Positions 41,301 to 50,153 of a DNA stretch of 64,000 nt are shown piece by piece. A program made the position numbers and the translations under genes. The DNA comes from Paenibacillus sp. YN15. Its GTDB lineage: Bacteria; Bacillota; Bacilli; Paenibacillales; NBRC-103111. Below the pieces are notes generated by a model. That model was not told where the DNA came from, searched no databases, and saw only the letters and a list, made by a program, of their open reading frames with translations. Numbering within the stretch: the stretch's first letter is position 1; every line of letters starts with the position of its first letter. The stretch covers positions 1 through 64,000 of the forward strand of contig NZ_QMFA01000035.1 in the NCBI RefSeq assembly GCF_003285005.1, given 5' to 3'.

Positions 41301-44300
41301 GGTATGCCACAAATGGAAGAAGTCGAAGGCCGCCGTAAGCTCGGGAGCCGCAGCAGCGGAACCATTCTGGGCAAACAGTCCCATCCGCAAGCCGGTATTG
41401 ATCCGGTCTGTGCCGGCCATCGGATTGGTGAATACAGCCAGGGGCTCGCCCCAGGAGCCTTCCGCCGCTCCCGCATATACCGCATAGCGGTCGCCGCTTT
41501 TGTCAATTTTCAAATAGCGGGCATCCGCCGCAGGCAGCGGAAATTCCAGCACCTGCGCCGTTCCTTCCGTTTCATTCACCGCAATGACGCCCGGCCCTTG
41601 GGCGGTAACGCCCCTTGCCAGGGAGACGTAGTTGTCGTCATCCTTGCGGATCAAAAGCCCCGCTTCCTGGCCTTGCTGCACCGGAGCGAAATCCACAGAG
41701 GTGGTGATGTAGAAATCCTCCTTGGGCGCGGCTGTCTGCAGCAGATTCAGCGTTGAATTGTCCGCCCCCCGCAGGGTGCCGGTCTGGGAGGTAATCCGCA
41801 GCTTGCCGTCCGCAAGCCCTGTATGGGAGGCATCCTCCCGAATCCAGCCCCAGTAGGATGCACGGGTGGCGCCGTTGAACTCGTCGTTGCCGGAAATAAT
41901 GAACCGCTCGTTGATGTCATTGGATTTGCCGGCCCGCTCCTCCCGCAGCATCTGCACGTCGGCGCCGCCGGGGAACACATAGCCGCCGGTTCCGTCCAGA
42001 TGAATCCAGCCCGTCCCCTCCAGCTCCTTCTCCTGTCCGGCAGGAGTCAAGTCCGCTGCGCCGTCCACTGTCAGCGCATTGTCCCCTTGAGGGTTCAGGG
42101 TCCGGTTCTCCACAATCGTCTCAATGGGCCGCCCGGAGGTGCTGTTGATGCCTGCTCCCAAGGCCACAATCTCATCGTCGAACATAAACCAGGATTTCTT
42201 GGCCGACACATCCATATCGTCATAATGATGCTGCTTGAAGTCCATGCCCGCCGTGCCGTATTGGCCGTCCAGGGACACGCCTCCCGTCCAGCTGTTGGCC
42301 ATCAGCTCCCCGTCCCCTTGATACTTGCTGATATCCTTGAAGGGGCGGTTGGCGGTATTGGCAACAGGACGGTTCACATCCCGGTCCACAGTAATGCCAG
42401 GCAGACGGTGGGGGTCCACCGTGATCCAGAACAGGGACAGATAGTCCAGCGGGTCGGTGTACAGCTGGGTCATGCCGTCCGCCTCGTACCAGCCCTTCAG
42501 GTTCTCGTTGTTGACCGTTTCATAGTTGGCCATCCGGTCGGAGTGCATGGAGATGCTGTACAGCCAATCCCCGTTCTTTTGCACCACATTATCCTGATTG
42601 TAAAAGAGGAAATTGCCCTCCGGCGGCTGGTAAGCCTCAACCGCTGCATCCTCCAGCAGCTTCCTGGCCTTCTGCAGATTCCAGATGGTGGCCGTGCTCA
42701 GGTAAGCGCTGGCGCTGGCATTCTCAATATGGTATTTGATGGCGCTCTTCATCTGCTCCCGGTAAGGATTGCTCTCCATTTCGCTCTGCAGCAGCAGAGC
42801 GTTCATGACGGCAAAGCCGCCGAAGGTGTAATCTCTGGCGATCTCTCTTCCGTTCACGGCATTGATGAGCTGGCCTTTGTACAAATTGGGCTCGAAGGCC
42901 TGGAAGTACCATTCATACAGATTTCCCTTCTGCGGGTCCTGATTGTCCCAGGCGCTTCCGCTTACCAGCCACAGCGTTTCGGAAAGATCCTGCAAAAGCG
43001 CCTTGCCGTAACCGCCTGCATAGGGAAAATAATCATGCTGGATAAAGGAGCCGTCGTCGTAGAAGCCGTCCCCGGAGGTTACGTTCCGAAATACCTCGGA
43101 CAGTCCGTTTGAGCCCTCTTGGATTTTGGCCCCGTTCTTGCCGGTAATTCCGCGGAGCATCAGCACCTTGCTGATGTAGACCCGGTTGGCTCCCGTCCGG
43201 GAGATGGAGGGCACGAATTTGTCAATGGCGCGGTTCAGCCTGACCGCCAGGTCCGGATAGTCGCTGTGGGGCAGCTCCTCATACAGTGCGGCCATGGAAT
43301 CGTTAATATTGTTGGGAACAGTGACCAGCCAGTCGAACCAGTTGTCGTATTGGCTCTTGGTCTCATTGTACCGGAGCAGATTAAATTGATTCCAGGCGGC
43401 CAGAATGTCATGGAGAAGCGCCTCATCCTGGTAATAGGCGGAGCCGTAGGTGGCCCAGGCTCTGGACATGGCCCGCAGCCTGGTGGAGGCTGTGCTCAGC
43501 TCCACCGACTTGGTGGTCGAGGTCAGATCCGGCCAGGTATAGGCAGTTTTGTTCAGAGCATCCCATTGATTCTTCACATCGGCGTCCTGGGTGCGGATAA
43601 TATATTGAATGTCCGGATCAGCAAGATTGTAGGGCTCATCCGGGTTATAACCGGTGAACTTCTGCACATATTTAATCCGCAGTGCGTCATATTCGTCCTT
43701 GGCCGCCGGATACACGCGGACCAGCACCGGGGCCGATTCCCGGGTCACCCCGTTCAGCGTCACCGCCGCCTTCACCTGAGCGGAGCCTGCATAGACGGCC
43801 TCCGCCACTGCGGCGCTGGAGCCGCTGAAGACAAGGCTTCCGCTGCTGCTGAGATATACCACCGACGCCTGGGAAAGCTCAGCCGCCGAGCCGTCCTTCA
43901 TCACTCCGCTGACCGCAAAGGACAGACTTTCTCCCGGCTTCACCGTATCCCTGGAAGCTGTTACCGCCACTTGCGCCAGCACATTGGGCTCCACGTAGAC
44001 GAAGGTGTGGGTGGCGCCGGGGGAGGCATTGCCCGCTTCATCCACCGTTCTCACGGTAAAGGTGTAGGTTTCCCCGTCATTCAGCCCCCGCACAGGATAG
44101 GCTTCCACTCCCTTGGCTGCCGTACCGGCCAGCTCGCCTCCCCGGTAAATCTGTACCCCGCTGAAATCAGGGTCCGCCGGATCGGTCCACGTCAAGGTAA
44201 AATCGCCGTTCACCAGCGCGCCGGCAAGCTGGGTTACCTCTGCCGGAGGCGTGCCGTCGGCAGTCAGCACAATGGCGGCGGAGCGGGTGACACCCTCCAG

Positions 44301-45209
44301 CGTCACCGCCGCTGTCACTGCAGCCGTTCCATCCGCTGCCGCCCGCACAAGGCCCAAAGACGGATTGTCGATGACAATGGAGGGGCTGTCGCTGCTGTAC
44401 ACAACGGTTGCTCCGGACAAATCGGCCGCCTCTCCCGTATCCAGCAGTCCCGATACAGTAAGAGCAGCCGTCTGCCCTAAACCCATGGAGGTTTTGTCGG
44501 CACCAACAGCGACGGATTTCAATGCGGGCGTTCCGTTAATGACCAGATAGGGGGCGGCCCTGTGGCCGGGCATATCGTTGGTGGTGGTAATCCGGGATTC
44601 CACCCGAATCATATTGCCGCCGCCCGCCAGGGCAAAGCTGGCCAACTTGTCCCCGGCAAGCCGGCTCTGCACAAAAGAGGTCACATCCAGGCTTATCCAC
44701 TGGGCTCCTTTGTTGGCGGCCCCGCTGTTCATGGCGGGAAAGGTCATGGTGCCCAGCAGGTTGCCGCCGGGCCCCGGCTTATTGTTCCATGTTAAGGTGT
44801 TTTCCTCCCAGCTGTCGGCAGCCGGCGAGTCCAGCCCATATACCTGGGTGGTTACCGTGTTGGGGGCAGTCTCATCATTTCTGCCGTACAGATACAGAAC
44901 TGCGGAGGTGATGGTTTCGGGATAACGGTCCAAATCGAACTGCAGATACGCCTCCCTGGGGGTTGTACCGGTTGCCTTAACGTTCAAATAGTTCCCTTTT
45001 GCAGACTCCCCGCCATAAGGCATATTGCTGTAATCCGGGGACGGTTTGGCCGGGTCCGTACGCCTGACGAAGCCATCCTTGGATGCCGTAACCGTATATT
45101 CCTGAGAGGCTGCTTGAACGACTGACGGTCTGCCAACACCAAGGAAGACATTCCCAACAAGGGCTATAACCAAAGATAAAGACAGCATTCTTACTGACAT
45201 TTTGCCCAT
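38352..45209 (-). CDS. giant SLH-anchored polysaccharide lyase family 8 enzyme
   Basis: The 2,285-residue secreted protein has a signal peptide (1-34), a DNRLRE/CBM96-like domain (36-228), a Big-type domain (230-315), FN3 (322-408), a Big-type domain (410-505), a PL8 alpha-toroid (about 508-890) and a PL8 beta-sandwich (about 930-1460). The latter is interrupted by a concanavalin-like insert (about 1105-1300). Then come a Big2-like domain, a second DNRLRE (about 1560-1725), an X2-like domain (about 1740-1825), an acidic Gly/Asn linker, and three SLH domains (about 2100-2285). The catalytic residues N675, H725 and Y734 have the spacing of pneumococcal hyaluronate lyase N349, H399 and Y408. The substrate could be xanthan-, hyaluronan- or chondroitin-like. 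AGGAGG precedes the ATG. It is the last gene of the ABC/GH94 operon. Confidence 0.93.
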   Translation of the reverse strand: MGKMSVRMLSLSLVIALVGNVFLGVGRPSVVQAASQEYTVTASKDGFVRRTDPAKPSPDYSNMPYGGESAKGNYLNVKATGTTPREAYLQFDLDRYPETITSAVLYLYGRNDETAPNTVTTQVYGLDSPAADSWEENTLTWNNKPGPGGNLLGTMTFPAMNSGAANKGAQWISLDVTSFVQSRLAGDKLASFALAGGGNMIRVESRITTTNDMPGHRAAPYLVINGTPALKSVAVGADKTSMGLGQTAALTVSGLLDTGEAADLSGATVVYSSDSPSIVIDNPSLGLVRAAADGTAAVTAAVTLEGVTRSAAIVLTADGTPPAEVTQLAGALVNGDFTLTWTDPADPDFSGVQIYRGGELAGTAAKGVEAYPVRGLNDGETYTFTVRTVDEAGNASPGATHTFVYVEPNVLAQVAVTASRDTVKPGESLSFAVSGVMKDGSAAELSQASVVYLSSSGSLVFSGSSAAVAEAVYAGSAQVKAAVTLNGVTRESAPVLVRVYPAAKDEYDALRIKYVQKFTGYNPDEPYNLADPDIQYIIRTQDADVKNQWDALNKTAYTWPDLTSTTKSVELSTASTRLRAMSRAWATYGSAYYQDEALLHDILAAWNQFNLLRYNETKSQYDNWFDWLVTVPNNINDSMAALYEELPHSDYPDLAVRLNRAIDKFVPSISRTGANRVYISKVLMLRGITGKNGAKIQEGSNGLSEVFRNVTSGDGFYDDGSFIQHDYFPYAGGYGKALLQDLSETLWLVSGSAWDNQDPQKGNLYEWYFQAFEPNLYKGQLINAVNGREIARDYTFGGFAVMNALLLQSEMESNPYREQMKSAIKYHIENASASAYLSTATIWNLQKARKLLEDAAVEAYQPPEGNFLFYNQDNVVQKNGDWLYSISMHSDRMANYETVNNENLKGWYEADGMTQLYTDPLDYLSLFWITVDPHRLPGITVDRDVNRPVANTANRPFKDISKYQGDGELMANSWTGGVSLDGQYGTAGMDFKQHHYDDMDVSAKKSWFMFDDEIVALGAGINSTSGRPIETIVENRTLNPQGDNALTVDGAADLTPAGQEKELEGTGWIHLDGTGGYVFPGGADVQMLREERAGKSNDINERFIISGNDEFNGATRASYWGWIREDASHTGLADGKLRITSQTGTLRGADNSTLNLLQTAAPKEDFYITTSVDFAPVQQGQEAGLLIRKDDDNYVSLARGVTAQGPGVIAVNETEGTAQVLEFPLPAADARYLKIDKSGDRYAVYAGAAEGSWGEPLAVFTNPMAGTDRINTGLRMGLFAQNGSAAAAPELTAAFDFFHLWHTRNYMTLWMEHGVQPENAQYSYIQLPKKNAAEVAAYSSSPDVMILSNTPEVQAAVDTELGITGMNFWKSGILGQVKASHPSSLMMRENGDELRLAVSDPTHKQDTVRFEIRKTGTDIISKDDTVKVLQLAPTIIIEVDTTVKPGQTHSAAFRFDPSAETAEFAAPQLKTAEYASASVTVPQGESATAVLKAWMDDASAVDMDAATVVYYSSNETVAAVDAAGVITGVAPGTAAIYADVTLGGVTRTAEIRVLVPSDTPSIVKLKPVKDTFVRSGLYQSDSYGSDTKLNVKNAGGDDYREAYFGFDLSGVTGDIESVKLYVTGKLDDTGGTFVDTVIRPVLESWEEGSVNYIGKPKLGRPVSEAGRFTNTEIPVGFDITDYAREQLRNGTALNLALVQDVLVGRKLYVYSRESQPQQQPYLEVVTHPASGGIHDSGIQPSTANFDKNLEAEGYQDIPVTMAFNGNRLERILQGTAVLTQGTDYTVQADRVILKKEYLAGLSAGTATLTFEFSAGAAAALTVEIVDSTSHSGEEGGEQGNGGDGSNEGGDESGVNGGDSQVIPGGNEPAAGSEKGEGVIVLKAAAASDALADGTGIAKLQINAEALNQALARLKDYAAGSKPAIVIQSEGDQLPDSGWRVELPAEWVSKAAGLGAQASLSIRHGKYGMELPLQALSLNGKELKLVVTALPVTEQDKPALYRTAAEEGLELLGMPVDFAVSLEGDGGASRIIPDFGHGYGYAVKTVILDGPVNPAQTTVLQLQPGTNGLRFVPATFAGKDGQTVAAVHGNSNGIYAVAAGSRSFSDLDGHWARRDIELLASKRVVNGMDGSGFQPERSITRAEFVALLVRGLGLAEEAGASGFADVKEADWFAGAAAAALQAGLIEGVEEGLFQPEATLSREQMAVLMIRAAKLAGSQTTEQTGASRQFADHESISGWAAASVEEAVARGFMTGMSADTFQPAAPATRAQATVILKRMLQSMNFID

Positions 45210-45230
45210 TCCGATTCCTCCTTCATAAGA

Positions 45231-47537
45231 TCAGGAAAGCTTGCCGCCGAGCAAAACCCGGACATCATAATGGCTTCCCTCCGCGTAAGGCAGCACCTGC
45301 TCCTTCCATGGCTCCCCATTGACGGTAATAGCGGCGACGCCGCTTGAGCTTCCTTGCGGATTCTCTACTTCAATCCGGTAACGGGCCTTCCGGAACTCCT
45401 TCACCACAGAGAAGCCAGGCCATTCCTTGGGGATACACGGATCAACAACCAGTCCCTCCACTGTGGAGCGGATACCCAGCAGATACTCCAGGGTGGTCCA
45501 GAGCATCCAGCCCACCGTTCCCGTAGTGTTGTGCAGGCTGGATTGGCCGAAGTTGGGAGAATCCTTCAGGCCGAAATAAAAATTGGGCACAAAAATCGGG
45601 ACCTGCAAATTCCGCTCCGGCGGATTCTCCGGATTGGTGGGCAGCGTCTTGCGGATGGTCTCATAAGCATAGCCGCCCCGTCCGGCCTGGCAATCGGCAA
45701 AGGCCTTGAACATGGAGGCATGGCAGTAGATGGAGCCATTCTCCGTGGTTCCCGCCAGCTTGATGCTGATCCGGCCCCATCTGGGATTCCATTCGGAAAA
45801 GGCAGGCTCCAGAAGCAGCGGGCCGCAGGCCGTATCCAAACGGTCCATCGCCGCCAGACAAGCCATCATCCGTTCGCCACGGGCGCAGCCGCTCATCACC
45901 GCCCAGCTTTGGGTGTTCAGGAACAGCTTGCCTTCCCCGTCCCGGTCTGTTCCAAAAGCCACGCCGTCATCATCGAATCCTGCTACATACCAGGCGCCGT
46001 CCCAGCAGGTGTCATTAATGGCCGTATCCAGACGCGAGGCTGCCGCTTCCAGCTTGGCAACAACTGCTTCGTCTCCTCTCAACCGGCACAAGGGCAGCAA
46101 GTACCGGATGCAGTACAACAGCGCCATGGTGCTCCAGGCGGACTCCCCTCTTCCCAATCTGCCGGGACCGTTGATGGGATCATTCCAATCCCCGTGGCCC
46201 ATGAGACAAAGCCCGTGAGCACCCGTGTCCCCGGCCATATAATCGATAGCCAGCAGCAAATGCTCATAGATGGAGGCGGTATCGGGGCTGTCCTTAAATC
46301 CAACCTGGCGGTCCAGAATGGCAGCTTCGCCGGCCTGGTGAATCAGCACGGTAAAGCAGAGAATTACCCAGATGGGACCATCCTTGTGGGTGAGCAAACA
46401 AAGCTTCTGCGGCGCCGAGCCGTCCGTCATCACCCATTGTTTGATATATCCGCTTTTCTCCTGCCCGGTAAGCACCGACTCCATCAGCCGAAGAGCGCCC
46501 TCCGGGTCCACCATGGCGTAGCCCAGGGCATCCTGCAATTGATTGCGGATGGGACAATAGTTGGTCATCCGGTTGTTGCGGGCCTGCACGACAATTTGCT
46601 TCTTCAGCCAATAGTTCATGAAATGGTTCAAATCGGCATCCGGCGTCTCCACATGGAAGCGATTGCAAACCGCCTCCCAATAGTCCTCCACTTCCCGCAG
46701 CAATGCCGGTATTCCCCGGTCCAGCAGCTTTCCTTTGATCCGGATGATATCTTCCTCCGTGCGGGTGCAGCCCATCACCATAGAGGCTCCGTCACTGGCC
46801 CCCGGCTCCAGGGTGAACAGATGCTGGAATGCGCCAATGGGATTTTCCGATTCCGCAATAAGATTGGAGCACCCGTCTTTGCATACTGCCTGGGGCATAT
46901 CCGTCACATCATCCCCGCCGAAAAAACGCCGTTCGCTGCATTCAAAGGATTCCGCCTGCCGGTCGGAAAACAAATAAATGCGGTTGGAGTGATCCTCGCA
47001 TTTTTCCTTGTCCTCATAAAAAACATGATAGGGAAACGAGAAGCTGGACAGAATCTGATGCCGGTCATCAAAGCCACATTTGCTCCCCATCACCCCGCCG
47101 TTTTCCATGGCAAAAACAGAGAACAGGGACAGGCTCCGGGGCCGCCCGGACTCATTGGTCAGGGAGACGCTCCAGATTTCGCACATTTCCTCCCGGGGCA
47201 CAAACACCCGGATACAAGCCGCAATGCCGTTCTTCGAGGAGCGGATTTCCGTCCAGCCAAGGGCGTGCACACAGGTGTAGGAGTCAGGCTCGCTCTTTAA
47301 GGGCTGGTAGGCCGGGCACCAAACCTCGCCGGTTTCCCGGTCGCGGATGTAGAAATATTTATACCCCTCCCGGTTATATTCCCGGTGCTTCGGCAGGAAG
47401 GCCATGCTTTTGCCTTGGCCGGTCTGGGAAGCTTCCATATAGTAGGTATCGTTGAACAAATAATTGGACCACCGGGACGGTGTTTTGGGTGTAAAAATGG
47501 TATATTGCGAGCCTTTCTGGTTAAACTGACCGTACAT
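45231..47537 (-). CDS. GH94-type glycoside phosphorylase
   Basis: The 768-residue protein has an N-terminal beta-sandwich (about 1-260), a linker helix and an alpha/alpha-barrel (about 300-700). The GH94 acid is D453 in HGDWNDP, and the GTTENGSIYCHASMF block matches the family's phosphate-binding ENG..H region. There is no signal peptide, so it works in the cytoplasm on imported beta-linked disaccharides or oligosaccharides, giving a sugar 1-phosphate. The exact linkage (cellobiose, cellobionate, 1,2-glucan, chitobiose) cannot be set from motifs. AAAGGAGC precedes the ATG. It lies between the binding-protein gene and the PL8 gene. Confidence 0.85.
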   Translation of the reverse strand: MYGQFNQKGSQYTIFTPKTPSRWSNYLFNDTYYMEASQTGQGKSMAFLPKHREYNREGYKYFYIRDRETGEVWCPAYQPLKSEPDSYTCVHALGWTEIRSSKNGIAACIRVFVPREEMCEIWSVSLTNESGRPRSLSLFSVFAMENGGVMGSKCGFDDRHQILSSFSFPYHVFYEDKEKCEDHSNRIYLFSDRQAESFECSERRFFGGDDVTDMPQAVCKDGCSNLIAESENPIGAFQHLFTLEPGASDGASMVMGCTRTEEDIIRIKGKLLDRGIPALLREVEDYWEAVCNRFHVETPDADLNHFMNYWLKKQIVVQARNNRMTNYCPIRNQLQDALGYAMVDPEGALRLMESVLTGQEKSGYIKQWVMTDGSAPQKLCLLTHKDGPIWVILCFTVLIHQAGEAAILDRQVGFKDSPDTASIYEHLLLAIDYMAGDTGAHGLCLMGHGDWNDPINGPGRLGRGESAWSTMALLYCIRYLLPLCRLRGDEAVVAKLEAAASRLDTAINDTCWDGAWYVAGFDDDGVAFGTDRDGEGKLFLNTQSWAVMSGCARGERMMACLAAMDRLDTACGPLLLEPAFSEWNPRWGRISIKLAGTTENGSIYCHASMFKAFADCQAGRGGYAYETIRKTLPTNPENPPERNLQVPIFVPNFYFGLKDSPNFGQSSLHNTTGTVGWMLWTTLEYLLGIRSTVEGLVVDPCIPKEWPGFSVVKEFRKARYRIEVENPQGSSSGVAAITVNGEPWKEQVLPYAEGSHYDVRVLLGGKLS

Positions 47538-47561
47538 GATTAAAAGCTCCTTTCCAAATTG

Positions 47562-47592
47562 GGGGGCAGCCCAAAGCTGCTTGGACTGCCCC
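47562..47592 (-). promoter_or_regulatory. intercistronic hairpin between the binding-protein and GH94 genes
   Basis: GGGGCAGTCCAAGCAGCTTT on the minus strand folds with GGGCTGCCCC (CAG/CTG and CCAA/TTGG pairs, one mismatch). No T-run follows, so it probably protects the upstream binding-protein mRNA 3' end rather than stopping transcription. Confidence 0.6.
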
Positions 47593-47618
47593 TGACATTC
47601 ACTTTGCGGTGAAGCTGC

Positions 47619-49205
47619 TTATTTTCCTATCTTGGCGTACCATTCCCGCGCCCGTTTGGTTACTTCTTCCCCGCCGGACTTGTTCCACTTCTCTACGAAC
47701 TCATCGAACTTGCTGATGGGGAATTGGCCCAGAATAATCTTCGTGGCATATTCCACATACAGAGTGCGGTTATTGATATCTGCAAAGCCGTCATAGATGC
47801 TGGCGGGCAGGCCGTCGCCGGCAATGGTCTTCACATACTTCTGATTCTCCGGCATATTGCGGAGGTTCTGGCCCAAGGCCCAGGCGCGTTCCTCGGAGGT
47901 AGCGGTCTTGAGCAGATTCATCTTGTAATCCAGCGTATCCAGATCATTGAACGGCGAAAACAGCTTGTTTTCCTGCGTGCTCTTGTCCGGCGTGATGGAT
48001 ACCTTCTTGCCGTCCTTCAGCTCATGGTGCATTCCCTCGGCGCCGTAGAACAGGTCCTCCCACTTGGTCTTGTCATAGAGATTGTTCAGCAGCTTCATGG
48101 TGGCCATCAGCTTTTTCTGATCCTTGTTGTTTTTGACCACCCAGATCGGGTTCCCCATCTTCTTCATGGTATAGAAGCCTTTGTAGCCCGGCACCTCCGG
48201 AATCGGCAACACGGAATAGTCGCCCTTGACGCCGGTGTTTTTGAAGATTTTCTCAATATGGGTGCCTACATCCTCTGCCCAGTGGTAATAAATGCCTACC
48301 TTGTCGGAGTCAATCTTGCCGTCCCACTTGGCCTTGTTGTTCAACAGGGTTTCCTTGTCCAGGAGGCCGTCCTTATACAGCTTGGCGGCGAATTCCAAAG
48401 CCGCTTTCATGTTGGGGGTAACGGCGGAATAGGTCAGCTTCCCGTCATAGATATCCCAATCCGGCTTGCCTTCCATCATCGCAACGCCATACATGGCAAA
48501 CAAATGATCCATCCATGCCGCCTGCTCCCGGCCTCCGGTGGGAATTTCGTCCTTCTGCCCGTTGCCGTTGGGGTCCTTGTCCCGGAACGCCTCCAGCACC
48601 TTGACAAAGTCATCCTGGGTCTTGGGCATGGGCAGGCCCACCTTATCCAGCCAATCCTTGCGGATCAGACCGCCCATTCTGCCATAATCCAGCACTCCGG
48701 GAACATAGTAGATACGGCCGTTTCCGGTAGGGTCGTTGGCCTTTACAATATCCCAAACTTCCTTGGGAATGGCGTTCCACAGATTGGGCGCATATTTGGG
48801 CAGCAAATCTGTCAAATCGGCAATGGCGCCGTTTTTTGCCAGGCTGGACTCCATGCCTTGCTGGGGAAGAAACATATCCGGCATTTCATTGGCCGCAATT
48901 TTCATATTCAGTTGGTTCAGATAATTGGTGCCGCCGTTCCATTCCACATACGGATGAATAATGCCAACGCCCAGCTTTTCTTTGTAAAACTCATACAGCT
49001 TGCTGCCTTTATCGATGGGCTTATAGCCCAGGTTGGTATACCAGACCTCCAGATCGACAATTTCCTCCGGAGCGGCGCTGGCGGCGCCGGGACTGGCTGT
49101 CTGAGGCTCCGCCGCTTTCTCATCATCTTTACTGCCGCAGCCGGCTGCAACGGAGGCAGCCAGTGTGGCCGTTAGAGCAACGGCACTGATTTTTTTCCAT
49201 AACAT
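47619..49205 (-). CDS. extracellular solute-binding lipoprotein (family 1, LipO-like)
   Basis: The 528-residue protein has a lipoprotein signal with the lipobox VAAGC (Cys at about 23), an acidic Ala/Pro-rich spacer and a family 1 sugar-binding fold. A dockerin-like DPNGNGQKDEIPTGG loop probably binds calcium, as in LipO/YtcQ proteins. It captures oligosaccharides for the two permeases encoded upstream. It is long for the family, as is usual in Paenibacillus CUT1-type systems. GGGGGAA precedes the ATG. No ATPase gene is present; an MsmX-type shared ATPase is likely. Confidence 0.93.
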   Translation of the reverse strand: MLWKKISAVALTATLAASVAAGCGSKDDEKAAEPQTASPGAASAAPEEIVDLEVWYTNLGYKPIDKGSKLYEFYKEKLGVGIIHPYVEWNGGTNYLNQLNMKIAANEMPDMFLPQQGMESSLAKNGAIADLTDLLPKYAPNLWNAIPKEVWDIVKANDPTGNGRIYYVPGVLDYGRMGGLIRKDWLDKVGLPMPKTQDDFVKVLEAFRDKDPNGNGQKDEIPTGGREQAAWMDHLFAMYGVAMMEGKPDWDIYDGKLTYSAVTPNMKAALEFAAKLYKDGLLDKETLLNNKAKWDGKIDSDKVGIYYHWAEDVGTHIEKIFKNTGVKGDYSVLPIPEVPGYKGFYTMKKMGNPIWVVKNNKDQKKLMATMKLLNNLYDKTKWEDLFYGAEGMHHELKDGKKVSITPDKSTQENKLFSPFNDLDTLDYKMNLLKTATSEERAWALGQNLRNMPENQKYVKTIAGDGLPASIYDGFADINNRTLYVEYATKIILGQFPISKFDEFVEKWNKSGGEEVTKRAREWYAKIGK

Positions 49206-49283
49206 ACGAGTATTCCCCCAGTGTATAAAATTTATTTTAAAGTCGGCCCGGTGTGGAGCCGAATCTCTAAAACGAAAATCCTA

Positions 49284-50150
49284 TTACCCTTTCACAGAGC
49301 CGATCATGGCTCCCTTGACAAAATACTTTTGCAGGAACGGATATACCAGAATAATCGGCACGATGGCAAATACAACAGTGGCGGATTTCAAGGTTCTTTC
49401 ATTATAATTGATATCCATGATGGATTCGATAAACGGCATTTCGTTGGGATCGGTGATGAACTGCCGGATTTTCAGTTGGAGCGGGAACCACTCCGGATTC
49501 TGGATGAAAAACAGCGGATGCTGGAACTGATTCCAGATCAGCACTCCGTAGAACAGGGCCAATGTGGCCAGCACCGCCTTGGACAGCGGCAGCACAAATT
49601 GGAACAACAGGCGGAAATGTCCGCAGCCCTCCATATGGGCCGCCTCCTCCAGCTCCTTGGGGAATTGCTTGAAGAAGGTGCGCATAATAATCAGGTTAAA
49701 GGGACTGAGCACGTGAGGCACAATCAGCACCAGCGGGTTATTGTAAAGCCCGATGCTCCGGACCGTCAGGAAATACGGAACAATTGGCGCTTTGAAGACC
49801 ATGGTTATCACCACAGCTATCATCAAAATTCCCGCAGGCAGGAACTCCCGCTTGGATAATGGGTACGCCAGCAAGGCGGTGACCAGCAGGGCGGTGACGG
49901 TTCCGATTAAGGTTGTGGACAGGGTCAGGAAGAAGGAGCGCCACAGGTCCGGCCGGCCAATCAGATAGCTCCACGAATCCAGGGTAAACTCCCTGGGCCA
50001 GATGCTGACCAGATTCAGGTCCACCGCCCGGCTGGAGCTGAAGGAGACGGAAATAACCGACAAAAGCGGAATAAGAGCAATAAAGGAAAGCAGCGCCAGA
50101 ATGATTATAATGACGACTTCGAAGGCTTTTTCTCTCCGTGATATAAACAT
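49284..50150 (-). CDS. ABC transporter permease, MalG/YtcP-like
   Basis: The 288-residue permease has six membrane spans. The EAA loop reads EEAAHMEGCGHFRLLFQFVLPLSK (about 185-208), where the Gly of the canonical motif is kept. It belongs to the carbohydrate CUT1 branch (YtcP type). Its ATG lies 3 nt after the stop of the first permease gene, with only a distant GGGGGG as ribosome site, so coupling is likely. Confidence 0.93.
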   Translation of the reverse strand: MFISRREKAFEVVIIIILALLSFIALIPLLSVISVSFSSSRAVDLNLVSIWPREFTLDSWSYLIGRPDLWRSFFLTLSTTLIGTVTALLVTALLAYPLSKREFLPAGILMIAVVITMVFKAPIVPYFLTVRSIGLYNNPLVLIVPHVLSPFNLIIMRTFFKQFPKELEEAAHMEGCGHFRLLFQFVLPLSKAVLATLALFYGVLIWNQFQHPLFFIQNPEWFPLQLKIRQFITDPNEMPFIESIMDINYNERTLKSATVVFAIVPIILVYPFLQKYFVKGAMIGSVKG

Positions 50151-50153
50151 GGT

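Noticed and set aside
39849-41756. 635-codon plus-strand frame inside the PL8 gene
   Set aside because: It is antisense to a clear multidomain enzyme. The frame is His/Arg/Gly-rich with no domain sense.
45354-47300. 648-codon plus-strand frame opposite GH94
   Set aside because: It is a shadow of the GH94 gene, with no start signal and no recognisable motif.
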